A stretch of 5,325 nt of DNA from CAIQOK01 sp043781315 (GTDB lineage Bacteria; Verrucomicrobiota; Verrucomicrobiia; Limisphaerales; CAIQOK01). The stretch covers positions 1-5,325 of the forward strand of contig JAYWBR010000219.1 in NCBI GenBank assembly GCA_043781315.1, read 5' to 3'. Of the stretch, positions 1-5,208 are shown one piece after another. Every line of letters begins with the position of its first letter. Within the stretch, counting starts at the first letter, position 1. The position numbers and the translations under genes were made by a program. Under the pieces are notes generated by a model. The model did no database searches and was not told where the DNA came from. It worked only from the letters and a program-made list of their open reading frames with translations.

Positions 1-123
1 TGCGTGAAACTGGTCTGGTGGATCATGCAACACAGACGAGAAAATCACCCTCCTCGTTCAAAAGAAATCCATGCGGATTAAATCAGCGTTTCCCTAAAGA
101 GATCAGCACCCGTTTTTATGGGG
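1..123. other. Left edge, no supportable gene
   Basis: I see no convincing gene between the left edge and the stop codon of the holin-like gene. On the minus strand a GAGGAGG purine run (near 48-56) could be a ribosome binding site for a gene leaving the window, but no start codon lies at good spacing from it. On the plus strand a reading frame open from the edge ends with TAA at 76-78 and could be the last 25 residues of a protein, but nothing in it is recognisable. An endolysin or tail gene would be expected next to a holin, but the sequence shown is too short to judge. Confidence 0.3.
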
Positions 124-438
124 TTAATTCTTCTCGGGGAACCGCCGCAGCTCCTGCGTGCATTCCTGCAAGGCGGCTGTATTGCGATCAATGCACACAG
201 CCAGCTTGAGCGCCGTGTCGTTTTGAGCGGCGATGATTTGCGCGAGCGCACCGTGATGCTCGTTGCGCAGTTGAATGTGATCGGCGATGACGGCCTGCAA
301 CTGCTTCACGAGCCAGAAGATCACCGTACCGCAGCCGACCAGCAGCAAGCAGAAAGCCGCGAGAAACAGCCAGCGGTCGTTCATGCCGGCGGCATGGTCC
401 ACCGCCGTGATAAAATCATTCGCGTTCATATTCGTCAT
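124..438 (-). CDS. Small single-helix membrane protein, holin-like
   Basis: A 104-residue protein. It has a short polar N-terminus (1-21), one strongly hydrophobic segment at about 23-44 (WLFLAAFCLLLVGCGTVIFW), then a long amphipathic, probably helical tail with Q, E and two cysteines (ID-RNT-ALQEC region) ending in a basic stretch. This layout, at the distal end of a phage structural operon, fits a class III-like holin or lysis-accessory protein that would sit in the inner membrane. The ATG at 438 overlaps the TGA of the upstream fibronectin-like gene as ATGA, implying translational coupling; a second ATG three codons in is an alternative start. The frame is undamaged, unlike many neighbours. 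The holin role is inferred from topology and position only; I do not recognise a specific family. Confidence 0.6.
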   Translation of the reverse strand: MTNMNANDFITAVDHAAGMNDRWLFLAAFCLLLVGCGTVIFWLVKQLQAVIADHIQLRNEHHGALAQIIAAQNDTALKLAVCIDRNTAALQECTQELRRFPEKN

Positions 439-884
439 GGGTTGGCCACCAGTTGCACGCGCTCAATCAGCAGCCGGCGCGTGGTGAACAGTGTCGGCTC
501 ACCCAACACGCAGTCCCACGACACCAGATTTGTGCTGCGCTGGATCACGGGCGTGAGCCGCACCCAGGTCTTGCCGTGCAGCACGGGCGGCGCGGGCTTC
601 AACTCAAAGACCACCTCGTTGCTGAAATCGGATTCCACGCCGTCCACGTCCACGGCGGTCGCGGCGAAGAACCAACGGCCACGATGCGGCAAGGCCACGA
701 GCTGCGTTTGCACCAGGCTCAAGTCGAGAACGATTGATTACGCCAGCGAGTTGGTGCCGCAGTAAATCCGATACGCGACCCCATTGGTTGACGGCGAGGC
801 TTCCCACGACAGCCGCCCCGTGTCTGCGCGAACGGCGGACGCGAGCAGCAGAAAAATAAATGGCGGCCAGGTTGGTCGAGTCAA
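435..884 (-). pseudogene. Secreted fibronectin type III-like phage protein, interrupted by in-frame TAA
   Basis: One reading frame of 149 codons broken by a single TAA at 740-738. The first 48 codons begin at a TTG (884) and encode a clear signal peptide (FIFLLLASAVRA, cleavage near residue 20) followed by RLSWEASPSTNGVAYRIY, the first strands of a fibronectin type III fold. After the TAA the same frame continues with RGRWFFAATAVDVDGVESD and FSNEV, the later strands of the same fold, then a C-terminal part with QRSTNLVSW and RRLLIERVQLVANP. The two halves make one FN3 domain, so TAA is best read as a nonsense mutation (one C-to-T change from CAA would give it). No ATG is available upstream because a TGA in the same frame precedes the TTG, so the original 5' end may have been lost. 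The downstream piece could also start by itself at the TTG at 722. The gene overlaps the start of the holin-like gene by ATGA. Its role is likely an exported or virion-surface domain. Confidence 0.7.
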
Positions 885-1206
885 CGTTGCCGACCCAGAT
901 GGCGGTCAGATCGGCGGGCGACCAGTTCACGCTGGCCGTCATTTTGCCGCCCTGAAAATAAACTCCAGTGTTCCCCGCGCCGAGCGCGTTGAGCATGAGC
1001 GTGGGGTTGCCTCCACCATCGCCATAAGAAGTCAGCGTCAACGGATCGGAACCCGCGACACTACTCCAGGTGTTGATGTCCGTCCCGGCGAACGTCATCG
1101 AACTGGATTCAGGCCGGAACTCCGCGAGCAAGCCGCTCAGATCATCGAGCGCGTTGATCACCAGCGACGATGCACCCGCGTGACGGCGATGTTTCTGCCG
1201 TTGCAA
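862..1206 (-). pseudogene. LamG/concanavalin-like domain fragment of a phage structural protein
   Basis: The frame reads through SSLVINALDDLSGLLAEFRP, AGTDINTW, GNPTLMLNALGAG and SVNWSPADLTAIWVGNVDS. This resembles the N-terminal half of concanavalin/LamG-type domains found in phage tail and host-binding proteins (a W-D/T-x-SG turn, then 'P-N-LG-x-V-F-GG', then 'F/L-A-I-W/V'). Such domains normally run about 150-200 residues; here recognisable sequence stops after roughly 90, near 862. The frame remains open to 604 but then overlaps the fibronectin-like gene and becomes Arg-rich, non-protein-like sequence, so I treat that part as a shadow. No good start codon is visible; TTG 1206 and GTG 1161 are possible, or the domain was once joined by a frameshift to the proline-rich protein upstream. 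Likely a 3' truncated gene. Confidence 0.5.
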
Positions 1207-1228
1207 CGCCTGCCAGATGCGGAAGCGA

Positions 1229-1372
1229 TTACCGGTTGCGAGTTTTGCCAGCACGAGTGGGTTTGGGTTCGGGAGTTGGTGCGGGCGGTTCAACCACTGG
1301 AACAATCGGCGCGGCATCCGCCACACTGAGCGGACGCCGCTTGCGCCGGATGATGGGATAGAGTTGGTCCAT
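1229..1372 (-). CDS. Proline-rich 47-residue protein
   Basis: The ATG at 1372 lies 9 bp after the stop of the 75-aa gene and the frame ends in TAA at 1231-1229. The protein opens with MDQLYPIIRRKRRPL, then has an Ala/Val/Pro stretch with PPAPTPEPKP and a basic end. I recognise no family. It could be a complete small protein, or the N-terminal linker of a longer protein whose continuation (the LamG-like frame) is reached by a frameshift near 1232: the alternative frame continues directly with FRIWQALQRQK. The Pro-rich linker leading into a surface domain would be natural, but the sequence does not settle it. Confidence 0.5.
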   Translation of the reverse strand: MDQLYPIIRRKRRPLSVADAAPIVPVVEPPAPTPEPKPTRAGKTRNR

Positions 1373-1381
1373 AGCTCGCGC

Positions 1382-1609
1382 TTAAATGGCGTTGGCTCCG
1401 ATGGCGACTTGCTTCCAGTTCGTGCCATCACTGATCGCCAGGCACGGCACGGAACCCGTTCCGCCAGCCGAGAGGTGAATGATGCGACGCGGAAACTTCG
1501 CCGCCGTCACACCGGCAGCGACCGCCGCCGCGACATTGGTAAACGTCGGAATCTGGATTTGTTCGCCGCTGCGAATCTTTTCAAAACTGCGTGGAATATC
1601 TTTGCCCAT
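1382..1609 (-). CDS. Small phage protein of unknown function, between capsid and tail-side genes
   Basis: A 75-residue protein with an ATG at 1609 and a good ribosome binding site (GAGGA, 7 nt upstream). The first 25 residues are polar (MGKDIPRSFEKIRSGEQIQI), followed by an Ala-rich segment and then IIHLSAGGTGSVPCLAISDG and TNWKQVAIGANAI. The end ('LAxSDGTNWKQV') resembles the closing strands of small phage-encoded beta proteins that carry a 'DGT-W' turn and occur downstream of capsid genes; I do not know the exact family. The frame is intact. It is separated from the capsid gene by a strong hairpin and is closely followed by the proline-rich gene. A head-decoration or head-completion role is possible from position alone. 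Confidence 0.65.
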   Translation of the reverse strand: MGKDIPRSFEKIRSGEQIQIPTFTNVAAAVAAGVTAAKFPRRIIHLSAGGTGSVPCLAISDGTNWKQVAIGANAI

Positions 1610-1616
1610 AAATTTT

Positions 1617-1621
1617 TCCTC
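1617..1621 (-). promoter_or_regulatory. Ribosome binding site of the 75-aa protein
   Basis: GAGGA on the minus strand, 7 nt before the ATG at 1609. It lies just outside the hairpin at 1624-1666, so folding of the hairpin would leave it accessible. Confidence 0.6.
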
Positions 1622-1623
1622 GT

Positions 1624-1666
1624 AGGAGCCGACGTGAGGAGGCTTTAACTCCTTCCGTCGGCTCCT
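1624..1666 (-). terminator. Strong intercistronic hairpin after the capsid gene
   Basis: AGGAGCCGAC (1624-1633) pairs perfectly with GTCGGCTCCT (1657-1666). Inside, the stem continues with GC, one mismatch, one G-T pair and five further pairs down to GAGGAG/CTCCTT-like arms, closing on a loop of about 7 nt at 1642-1648. On the minus-strand transcript no U-run follows, so it is not a textbook Rho-independent terminator. It is better read as a partial terminator or mRNA-stabilising hairpin that sets capsid expression above the genes downstream. It could also be a copy of a host repeat element. Confidence 0.6.
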
Positions 1667-1676
1667 GAATTATTGG

Positions 1677-2513
1677 TTAGTTGTTGTGCGTCACCGCGAC
1701 GATGCGGACGTTTTTGTTTTCCCAGACACGCGTCCAGTTGGAACCGGTTTCCAATTCGGCATTGGTCGGCGAATCACCGGCCACGCTCGCGCTGGTGAAC
1801 TTCACGCCACGCGGATGCAGGATGTAGCGGCGACGGTTGATCAACAGCGTGTCGCTGTCCAGCGGCACACGCGCCATTTCAACACCTTCAGTGCCGATGC
1901 CGCCTTGCAACGGCGTGGCGTCGAGCTTGCGCAACGCCGCCTCAGTGGCCGAGTGCATCGCCACGGCGGTGAGACGATCCGCACGATCACCGAGCTTCAA
2001 GCACGTGTCCACGAACGTGGAACCGTTCAAGCGCGTCGAGGACGATTGGCCCGCGACCGATTCGGAATGGATGCCCAACAAGTTGCCCGACATGGAGCCG
2101 GCGGCGAACATGCCCTTCAAGCACGACACGATCAGACCTTCATCGGTGCGCGCCCAATACTCGCCAACGAGATCCACGATGGCTTGCATCGGATCATCGC
2201 CCGAAATCACTTTCGAGAGATGGTTCACACTCCAGGTCTGCGCGTCGTTGTGAATGCGCGCGATGTCCTGATCGGACGTGATTTTGTTGACCACCAGCGA
2301 AGCGCTGTCGCTCAAAAGCTGGCGCGCCGCAGTGAGGTCTTTCCAAAACGGCATCTTCACTTCGCGCCCGCCTTCGGACGCAATCACGTCAAATTCGGGC
2401 GACGCTTCCACGATGCCGCACTGGCCGAACTGCGCCAGTTCGGCGGTGCGTTCAATTGCATACTGTTCAAACTGTGTGGGGATGATGATGTCCGCCACGG
2501 CTGTTTTGGCCAT
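1677..2513 (-). CDS. Major capsid protein (Gp13-like, HK97-fold family)
   Basis: A 278-residue protein starting at ATG 2513, chosen over an upstream in-frame codon at 2540 because GGAGA sits 9 nt before it and family members begin with this MAKT/ADIIIPTQF region. Recognisable stretches in order: IIPTQFEQYAIERTAEL (about 10-26), FDVIASEGGREVKMPFW (41-57), LSDSASLVVNKITSDQDIA (67-85), SVNHLSKVISGDDPMQAIVD (95-114), AVAMHSATEAALRK (183-196), LLINRRRYILHPRGVKF (223-239) and SPTNAELETGSNWTRV (248-263). These fit the Gp13-like major capsid family that forms the phage icosahedral shell. The stretch normally lying between 'HSAT-AAL-K' and the 'D-D-LLINRR' segment appears much too short here (residues 197-222), so an in-frame internal deletion is likely. 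It follows the scaffold gene by 27 bp, the usual scaffold-capsid pairing. It may be expressed but unable to assemble. Confidence 0.88.
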   Translation of the reverse strand: MAKTAVADIIIPTQFEQYAIERTAELAQFGQCGIVEASPEFDVIASEGGREVKMPFWKDLTAARQLLSDSASLVVNKITSDQDIARIHNDAQTWSVNHLSKVISGDDPMQAIVDLVGEYWARTDEGLIVSCLKGMFAAGSMSGNLLGIHSESVAGQSSSTRLNGSTFVDTCLKLGDRADRLTAVAMHSATEAALRKLDATPLQGGIGTEGVEMARVPLDSDTLLINRRRYILHPRGVKFTSASVAGDSPTNAELETGSNWTRVWENKNVRIVAVTHNN

Positions 2514-2522
2514 AAACCATGT

Positions 2523-2527
2523 TCTCC
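2523..2527 (-). promoter_or_regulatory. Ribosome binding site of the capsid gene
   Basis: GGAGA on the minus strand, 9 nt before ATG 2513. It decides the start: the in-frame alternative at 2540 has no such site and would lie against the scaffold stop codon. Confidence 0.65.
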
Positions 2528-2540
2528 GGTTGTGATCCAC

Positions 2541-3302
2541 TCAAGCCACGGCCTTAAGGCGCGCGGCGAGTTGCGGATCGGTTTTTTGCAGTTTCATCTA
2601 CTCCGTCAGATTCCATGAATCTCGCCGGAACGGATTTTTGATTGCCCGTGCGGAAGCACTGCCAGCCCCACCGCCACCAGAGCCAACGGCACCGCCGCCA
2701 GCGTTTGCTTCAAACAGGTGCGGTGCGTCGGACACCAACGCCTCCACCCATTCAGCCAAAGTCATCGGCGTCACACCGTCCTTGCCCGTCCGGGCCGTCT
2801 CGCCGTCAAATGCCTAGGGAACGCCGTTCACCAGCTTGAAATTCAATCGCGCGCGGGAAGTGATGTCGGGAATGGCCGTCGGCCGCAGCCCACGCCTGGT
2901 CGCTTCGGTGACGACGGCCTGATCAATCTGAATCGCCGTCAGGCGACCGGTGAGCGCGTCACGTTCAGCCACCACGGGCGCATGGACTTTGTCCCACTCA
3001 GTGCGCGCACCCTTGAGCCGCGCATCCAGCACCTCCTGAAACTTGCCGTGCTTCAATCGTTGCTCTTCTTCGAGCCGGGTCTTTTCCGCCGCGAGCTGCC
3101 GCACGGCGTCAGGATCAATGCCCTCGAAGCGTTTCTTCAATTCATCGCGCTCCTTCATCACCGTGATGTTGGTTTGACGAAGTTCATCAATCTTCCCATC
3201 CCGCTCCGCGTCCAGGTGAAACGCGCCGTCGCGCTCGACGTAAAAAGATTTGAGTTCCGCCGGCACCTCACCGGCATTTGCGTATTTATTTTTCAGGGCC
3301 AT
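2541..3302 (-). pseudogene. Phage scaffold-like coiled-coil protein with two in-frame TAG codons
   Basis: A frame of 253 codons from ATG 3302 to TGA 2543-2541, interrupted by TAG at 2816-2814 (codon 163) and TAG at 2600-2598 (codon 235). Residues 1-162 begin MALKNKYANAGEVPAELKSF, then YVERDGAFHL, then a heptad-like Glu/Lys/Arg coiled coil at about 35-125, as in capsid scaffold and minor head proteins. Between the stops the frame continues with TPMTLAEWVEALVSDAPHLF, a Gly/Ser-rich linker, and KNPFRRDSWNLTE. After the second stop comes MKLQKTDPQLAARLKAVA and a real TGA. The motif 'NPF-x5-NLTEQ-x-L-x4-P-LA-RL' is the usual end of this family, which places a Gln codon at the second TAG. An upstream ATG at 3347 overlapping the portal stop as ATGA is an alternative start. 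Without suppression only a 162-residue product lacking the capsid-binding-type C-terminus would be made. Confidence 0.8.
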
Positions 3303-3343
3303 AAAGTTTTCTTTCGTAGCGGCGTCTCGGCAGAGCGCCGCCA

Positions 3344-3889
3344 TCATTGGGTTTTTGTAGTTGCCGGAATCGTTGCTGCGCCGGGGGTAGTGCCAGGCTT
3401 AGAAAGCACCCCGGTGTTTTTTTCATGACCGATATGTCCGATGAGCGTTTTTTCTTCGATGTCTGTCCGACCGGTGGGGAGGACTTCACCCTTCCGAAAC
3501 AAATCAAACATCGTCTCACGAGAAATGGCACCGGCCTGCCACGCACCCACGATGGCAGTGAGTTCCATGCTAGTCAGACCCTTGGCAGTGAAGTCGGTGT
3601 TGATCTTCAACAACACGAGTTCTTCACTGATGTCCTCGGGAAATTGTTCAGTGGAGTTCCACCAATAGACCCAACGCAACACTTGGGAAATGGAGTCAGA
3701 TACACTCAAGGCAAGCGTCATCAAAATGCTGTTTTCACCGGCTTGTCGAAGTTCGATGGCATCGGCAGTTTCACCCACACGTTTGGTGTCTTCCAACAGG
3801 CATGGCAGCACCCGTGCGATCAGTTCAGCCTGGGCAGCCCAGCCGACCCGCACGAGAAATACGCCAGCTATCACCCCGCCGACCACCAA
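3344..3889 (-). pseudogene. Phage portal protein (DUF4055 type), C-terminal fragment
   Basis: From about residue 31 of the open frame the sequence reads as the last third of a DUF4055-type portal protein: LLEDTKRVGETADAIELRQA, ENSILMTLALSVSDSISQVL, RWVYWW, then LLKINTDF, LTSMELTAIVGAWQAGAISR, ETMFDLFRKGEVLPTGRT-EEE. Portal proteins form the dodecameric ring through which terminase packages DNA. Family members are roughly 450-500 residues; only about 150 remain. Upstream of about 3800 the frame holds a hydrophobic stretch (GGVIAGVFLVRVGWAAQ) that I cannot place in the family, and the next sequence belongs to plus-strand genes. The TTG at 3889 is only the first possible start of the fragment, not an original one. 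The TGA overlaps ATG 3347. The loss of the portal N-terminus alone should make the phage unable to form particles. Confidence 0.75.
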
Positions 3890-3906
3890 GCCGCCTAAAC
3901 CACACC

Positions 3907-3927
3907 GGGCGCGGTGACAGCGCGCCC
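3907..3927. repeat. Inverted repeat in the divergent gap
   Basis: GGGCGCG (3907-3913) and CGCGCCC (3921-3927) pair perfectly around a 7-nt loop. It lies 9 bp before the ATG of the plus-strand 71-aa gene and close to where portal homology fails. It could be a hairpin in the 5' leader of the plus-strand genes, a protein binding site, or a chance GC palindrome. Confidence 0.35.
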
Positions 3928-3936
3928 ACCTACTTT

Positions 3937-4152
3937 ATGACCAACACCTTTACTCTCCGCGCCGGTGATCTCGTCGAGTATGCCGGCCAGCCTTGCCGCG
4001 TCCTTCGCGTCACTGAGTCAGCCGCCACCGTCGAAGTCATCCAGAAGCCCCGCACCATCACGCCGCGCTTTGGTAAGCTGGTCACTATCCAGCCCGCGCC
4101 CAAGCGTGAGCGCATCAGCGCACAATCCGAAATCCCCATCCTTAACCGCTAA
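3937..4152 (+). CDS. Small beta-barrel-like protein of unknown function
   Basis: A 71-residue protein, ATG 3937 to TAA 4152. Residues 5-50 read FTLRAGDLVEYAGQPCRVLR then VTESAATVEVI and FGKLVTIQ, a pattern of short strands with G-D-x-V-x-Y and C-R-V-L-R typical of small SH3/KOW-like barrels that bind nucleic acid or protein. The tail (52-71) is basic then polar. No Shine-Dalgarno sequence precedes it, and the longer frame to its left is a shadow. The DUF6573-like gene starts 5 bp after its stop, so the pair is probably co-transcribed. It runs opposite to the phage operon. The fold is inferred from sequence pattern only. Confidence 0.6.
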   Translation: MTNTFTLRAGDLVEYAGQPCRVLRVTESAATVEVIQKPRTITPRFGKLVTIQPAPKRERISAQSEIPILNR

Positions 4153-4157
4153 CCATT

Positions 4158-4442
4158 ATGAACACAGACAAAAACGAATCACCCTTCGGCCCCGTCATCT
4201 ATTCCTACACCCGCGCCCAAGCCGTTGCCGACGGCGTGCAAGTCGAAGTCACCAAGACCGCACAGGAAGCAGGCATCAAGTTCCCCATGTTCCTGACTGC
4301 GCCGTTTATGACGCCTACGTTGCCTTGCCCGCTGGTGGCAGTGCGCATCCATCATCCCCTGCGCCAGTTCTGGGCGGTAACACAACCCCCATCACCTCCC
4401 CTCAATATCTGGCCGGAAATCCTCGGAAAATACACACTCTAA
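4158..4442 (+). pseudogene. DUF6573-like gene, frameshifted and 3' truncated
   Basis: The start codon at 4158 opens ESPFGPVIYSYTRAQAVADG then VQVEVTKTAQEAGIKFPMFL, which matches the conserved N-terminus of DUF6573 family proteins (unknown function, frequent on plasmids and other mobile DNA). At codon 47-48 (4296-4303) the frame breaks. The +1-shifted frame continues with AVYDAYVALPAGG (4301-4339), the expected family continuation. ACTGCGCC in place of ACTCGCGCC, that is loss of one C, explains the shift and would restore T-R-A-V-Y-D. After about 4340 no frame carries the rest of the domain (the RLWDxxWMLR-type region), so the 3' half is missing too. The zero-frame product of 94 residues would have an unrelated tail. 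I regard it as non-functional. Confidence 0.75.
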
Positions 4443-4445
4443 ATT

Positions 4446-4482
4446 TTCTCCTTTTGAATTCGCACAACATTCTCCTTTTGAA
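4446..4482 (+). repeat. Tandem direct repeat upstream of the PEP-CTERM promoter
   Basis: TTCTCCTTTTGAA occurs at 4446-4458 and again at 4470-4482, 24 bp apart start to start; the flanks (tTTC.. and aTTC..) are near-identical over 16 bases. It lies just upstream of the -35 element at 4511, so it may be a pair of activator sites on the same DNA face only approximately (24 bp is a little over two helical turns). It could equally be a duplication scar at the end of the truncated DUF6573 gene. Confidence 0.45.
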
Positions 4483-4510
4483 CTCCCGCCGACATTCACA
4501 GCAGTCGCGC

Positions 4511-4539
4511 TTGACAAACAATTTCACACCTTGTTTACT
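4511..4539 (+). promoter_or_regulatory. Sigma70-like promoter for the PEP-CTERM gene
   Basis: A perfect -35 TTGACA (4511-4516), a 17-bp spacer and a -10 TTTACT (4534-4539, 4 of 6 matches to consensus). The start of transcription would fall near 4546, giving a leader of about 88 nt to ATG 4634. An inverted repeat AAACAA (4516-4521)/TTGTTT (4531-4536) sits within the promoter and could be an operator. The stretch 4340-4633 holds no gene; this promoter and the direct repeat are all I see in it. Confidence 0.55.
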
Positions 4540-4633
4540 GGCCCAATCAAAACCACTTTTTGCATTTGGCTCGCCGTTAATCGTCTCATCAACCCGAAAC
4601 TGGCCGCCTCAACCTGACCACCAATCACCGAAC

Positions 4634-5206
4634 ATGCACTCCTTACGCCTGAAATCAAAACTCGCCCTCTGTGCCTTCCTGCTCCTCTCGGTTGCGTTCG
4701 TGCAGGCGAGTGTGCCGCATCCCGCCCCCGTGGCCCTGAATTATTCCGTGACCGATCTCGGCAACGGAACCTTTGACTACCAGTTTCAACTGGTCTTGGA
4801 CAACCATTCGGGCGACTGGCAGCCCGGACAATCATGGGGCTGGTTGATTTTTGGTGATCAATTTGCCGCGCCCAGTCCCTTGGCCAATTTTATCGGCGAC
4901 AACACCGACTTTCCGATTGGACCCTGGACCACCTACGTCACCAGCTCGGGGGTTCACAATGGCCCGACCCTCGGCAATGTCGGCCAGCAGTGGACGCCGG
5001 CATTCGTTGGCGATGCGGTAACCTGGTCGGGAACCTCCACCGCCAACCTGCTTCCGGGACAACTCTTGTTCTCAACCCTCGCCACCGGCAACGCCGCCAC
5101 CTCCGCAGCGTTACAGGTGGCCAATCTTGTCCCCGAGCCTTCCGCCGCAGCGTTGCTGGGACTGGCCTTGCTCGCCTCGTTCAAATCGCGCCGCCGCCGG
5201 GACTAA
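4634..5206 (+). CDS. PEP-CTERM sorted, secreted protein
   Basis: A 190-residue protein. Residues 1-25 are a Sec signal peptide: basic start (LRLKSK), hydrophobic core (LALCAFLLLSVAF) and a cleavage site at about VQA-SV. The mature part is rich in strands, Gly, Thr and Trp (YSVTDLGNGTFDYQFQLVL, SWGWLIFGDQF), with no catalytic motif I recognise. The C-terminus is a complete PEP-CTERM signal: VPEP (166-169), a hydrophobic helix (AAALLGLALLASF) and the terminal RRRR-D. Exosortase in the host would process this signal and release or anchor the protein outside the inner membrane, typically linked with exopolysaccharide. ATG 4634 is chosen because the signal peptide begins there and a promoter precedes it; the frame extends much further upstream but reads as noise. 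The frame is intact, unlike its neighbours, and its stop lies 2 bp from that of the terminase gene, in convergent orientation. Confidence 0.85.
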   Translation: MHSLRLKSKLALCAFLLLSVAFVQASVPHPAPVALNYSVTDLGNGTFDYQFQLVLDNHSGDWQPGQSWGWLIFGDQFAAPSPLANFIGDNTDFPIGPWTTYVTSSGVHNGPTLGNVGQQWTPAFVGDAVTWSGTSTANLLPGQLLFSTLATGNAATSAALQVANLVPEPSAAALLGLALLASFKSRRRRD

Positions 5207-5208
5207 GT

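Noticed and set aside
604..1431. Single 275-residue minus-strand gene covering this whole span
   Set aside because: Only the middle (about 1206-862) looks like protein. The first part overlaps the 75-aa and proline-rich genes in another frame, and the last part is Arg-rich sequence antiphase to the fibronectin-like gene.
2424..2444. Perfect 9-bp palindrome with a 3-nt loop, GCCGAACTG-cgc-CAGTTCGGC
   Set aside because: Lies inside the capsid coding sequence and encodes the conserved Ala-Glu-Leu-Ala-Gln-Phe-Gly stretch; probably a by-product of codons.
1686..2618. Long plus-strand frame of 310 codons opposite the capsid gene
   Set aside because: Rich in His and Arg with no recognisable domain. 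It is the mirror of the GC-rich capsid coding strand, which carries clear family motifs.
2541..2813. A gene-free gap between scaffold and capsid
   Set aside because: Translation past the TAG shows a continuing scaffold C-terminus up to TGA 2541, so the region is coding in origin.
4518..4529. Similarity of ACAATTTCACAC to the E. coli lac operator-leader region
   Set aside because: The match is short, lacks the operator palindrome and following leader, and shows no sign of vector sequence; most likely coincidence.
3965..5206. 413-codon frame as one protein
   Set aside because: Its first 223 codons are out of frame with the 71-aa and DUF6573-like genes and read as low-complexity Ser/Pro/Arg. 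Only the part from ATG 4634 has a signal peptide and PEP-CTERM structure.
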